Source: Bacteriovoracaceae bacterium UBA4097
GTDB taxonomy: Bacteria > Bdellovibrionota > Bacteriovoracia > Bacteriovoracales > Bacteriovoracaceae
Direction: 5' to 3'
Assembly: GCA_002381765.1 (NCBI GenBank)
Contig: DFXX01000117.1
Location: 1-13,783 of the forward strand
Length of the DNA: 13,783 nucleotides
Shown one piece after another: positions 13,409-13,783 of this stretch (its first letter is position 1; the number at the start of each line of letters is the position of its first letter). A program made the translations under genes and the position numbers. The notes below the pieces were generated by a model. It had not been told where the DNA came from. It searched no databases and was given only the letters and a program-made list of their open reading frames with translations.

Positions 13409-13783
13409 ATCATCAAAACAACTCAAGCGTGAAGTTGAAAACCAACTTAATGCTATTGATAGAGATATCGATCAATTAAAAAACCGCCTAACGCCAGGTC
13501 GCTTCATCGATGATGCGGTATTTTCTCGTTATCGAGGGAACCCACGGGCAACCTTCGATTACTTGAAAAGTAATCCCATTGGTACCACGTTTCTCACCTT
13601 AGGAACGATTTTACTTATGGAAGATGAAAGCCATCAAAGCTATGAGACTTTGGCCAGACGGAGAACCTCGGATGCTCTTGATCAGGCACAAGTCCAGGCA
13701 AATGGACTTATGTCCGATGCTCGGGTGAGAGCTCAAGGTCTCAAAGAGACAATAAGTTCTAAAATGCCTCATAAAGATCCATC
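13392..13783 (+). CDS. DUF3618-like protein, 3' end beyond the window
   Basis: An open frame starts at ATG 13392 with AAGGAG 7 bases upstream and runs through the window end without a stop, giving 130 visible residues. Residues 11-42 (helical, charged, ending RLTPGRFIDDAV) resemble the DUF3618 motif with its LSPGRLLD core. Residues 55-75 include NPIGTTFLTLGTILL, a short hydrophobic stretch like the membrane helix that follows DUF3618. The remaining visible part (about 80-130) is polar, Gln/Ala-rich and probably helical. It overlaps the holin-family gene by 17 bases in another frame, as expected for a translationally coupled cassette. The biochemical function is unknown. Confidence 0.75.
   Translation, partial: MNSNTKSSKQLKREVENQLNAIDRDIDQLKNRLTPGRFIDDAVFSRYRGNPRATFDYLKSNPIGTTFLTLGTILLMEDESHQSYETLARRRTSDALDQAQVQANGLMSDARVRAQGLKETISSKMPHKDP

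Overview
The window looks like chromosomal DNA of a Gram-negative bacterium of moderate-to-low GC. The best guess is a Bdellovibrionota relative of the Bacteriovorax type. That guess rests on overall gene content, a lipoprotein suited to an outer membrane, and strong GGAG ribosome sites with frequent GTG/TTG starts; no rRNA or marker gene is present to confirm it. I see no tRNA, rRNA, CRISPR array, insertion sequence or prophage structure. Coding density is very high and no gap exceeds about 150 bases.

Left part (positions 10-8535, minus strand): six genes are packed with 2-base gaps or short overlaps and read from right to left. They encode a soluble cytochrome P450, an OleC-like AMP-forming acyl ligase, a UbiA-family membrane prenyltransferase, a large phosphotransferase related to PEP synthase and rifampin phosphotransferase, a tandem-GNAT (YghO-like) acyltransferase, and a BtaA-like DUF3419 protein expected to move the 3-amino-3-carboxypropyl group of S-adenosylmethionine. 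A good -10 box and a palindrome lie just upstream of the P450 gene. The set reads as one biosynthetic operon with activities for acid activation, hydroxylation, prenyl or isoprenoid transfer, phosphorylation, acylation and homoserine-type head-group addition. A modified lipid or prenylated amphiphile is the most economical product class, but I know of no described pathway with this combination.

Middle (8623-10552): a minus-strand lipoprotein with a perfect EF-hand-type loop is divergent from a plus-strand secreted protein-glutaminase-like enzyme with a Cys-His-Asp triad. The glutaminase gene overlaps a small BON-domain gene by 4 bases.

Right part (10575-13783, plus strand): a membrane CHASE-domain histidine kinase without an adjacent response regulator is followed by a three-gene cassette. 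Its members are a small protein with a C-terminal hydrophobic anchor, a 'phage holin family' (YqjE-type) membrane protein and a DUF3618-like protein cut by the window end. In many bacteria this cassette is a housekeeping or stress-linked envelope module, not phage DNA. The plus-strand half therefore reads as an envelope and stress block, next to but probably transcribed separately from the biosynthetic operon.
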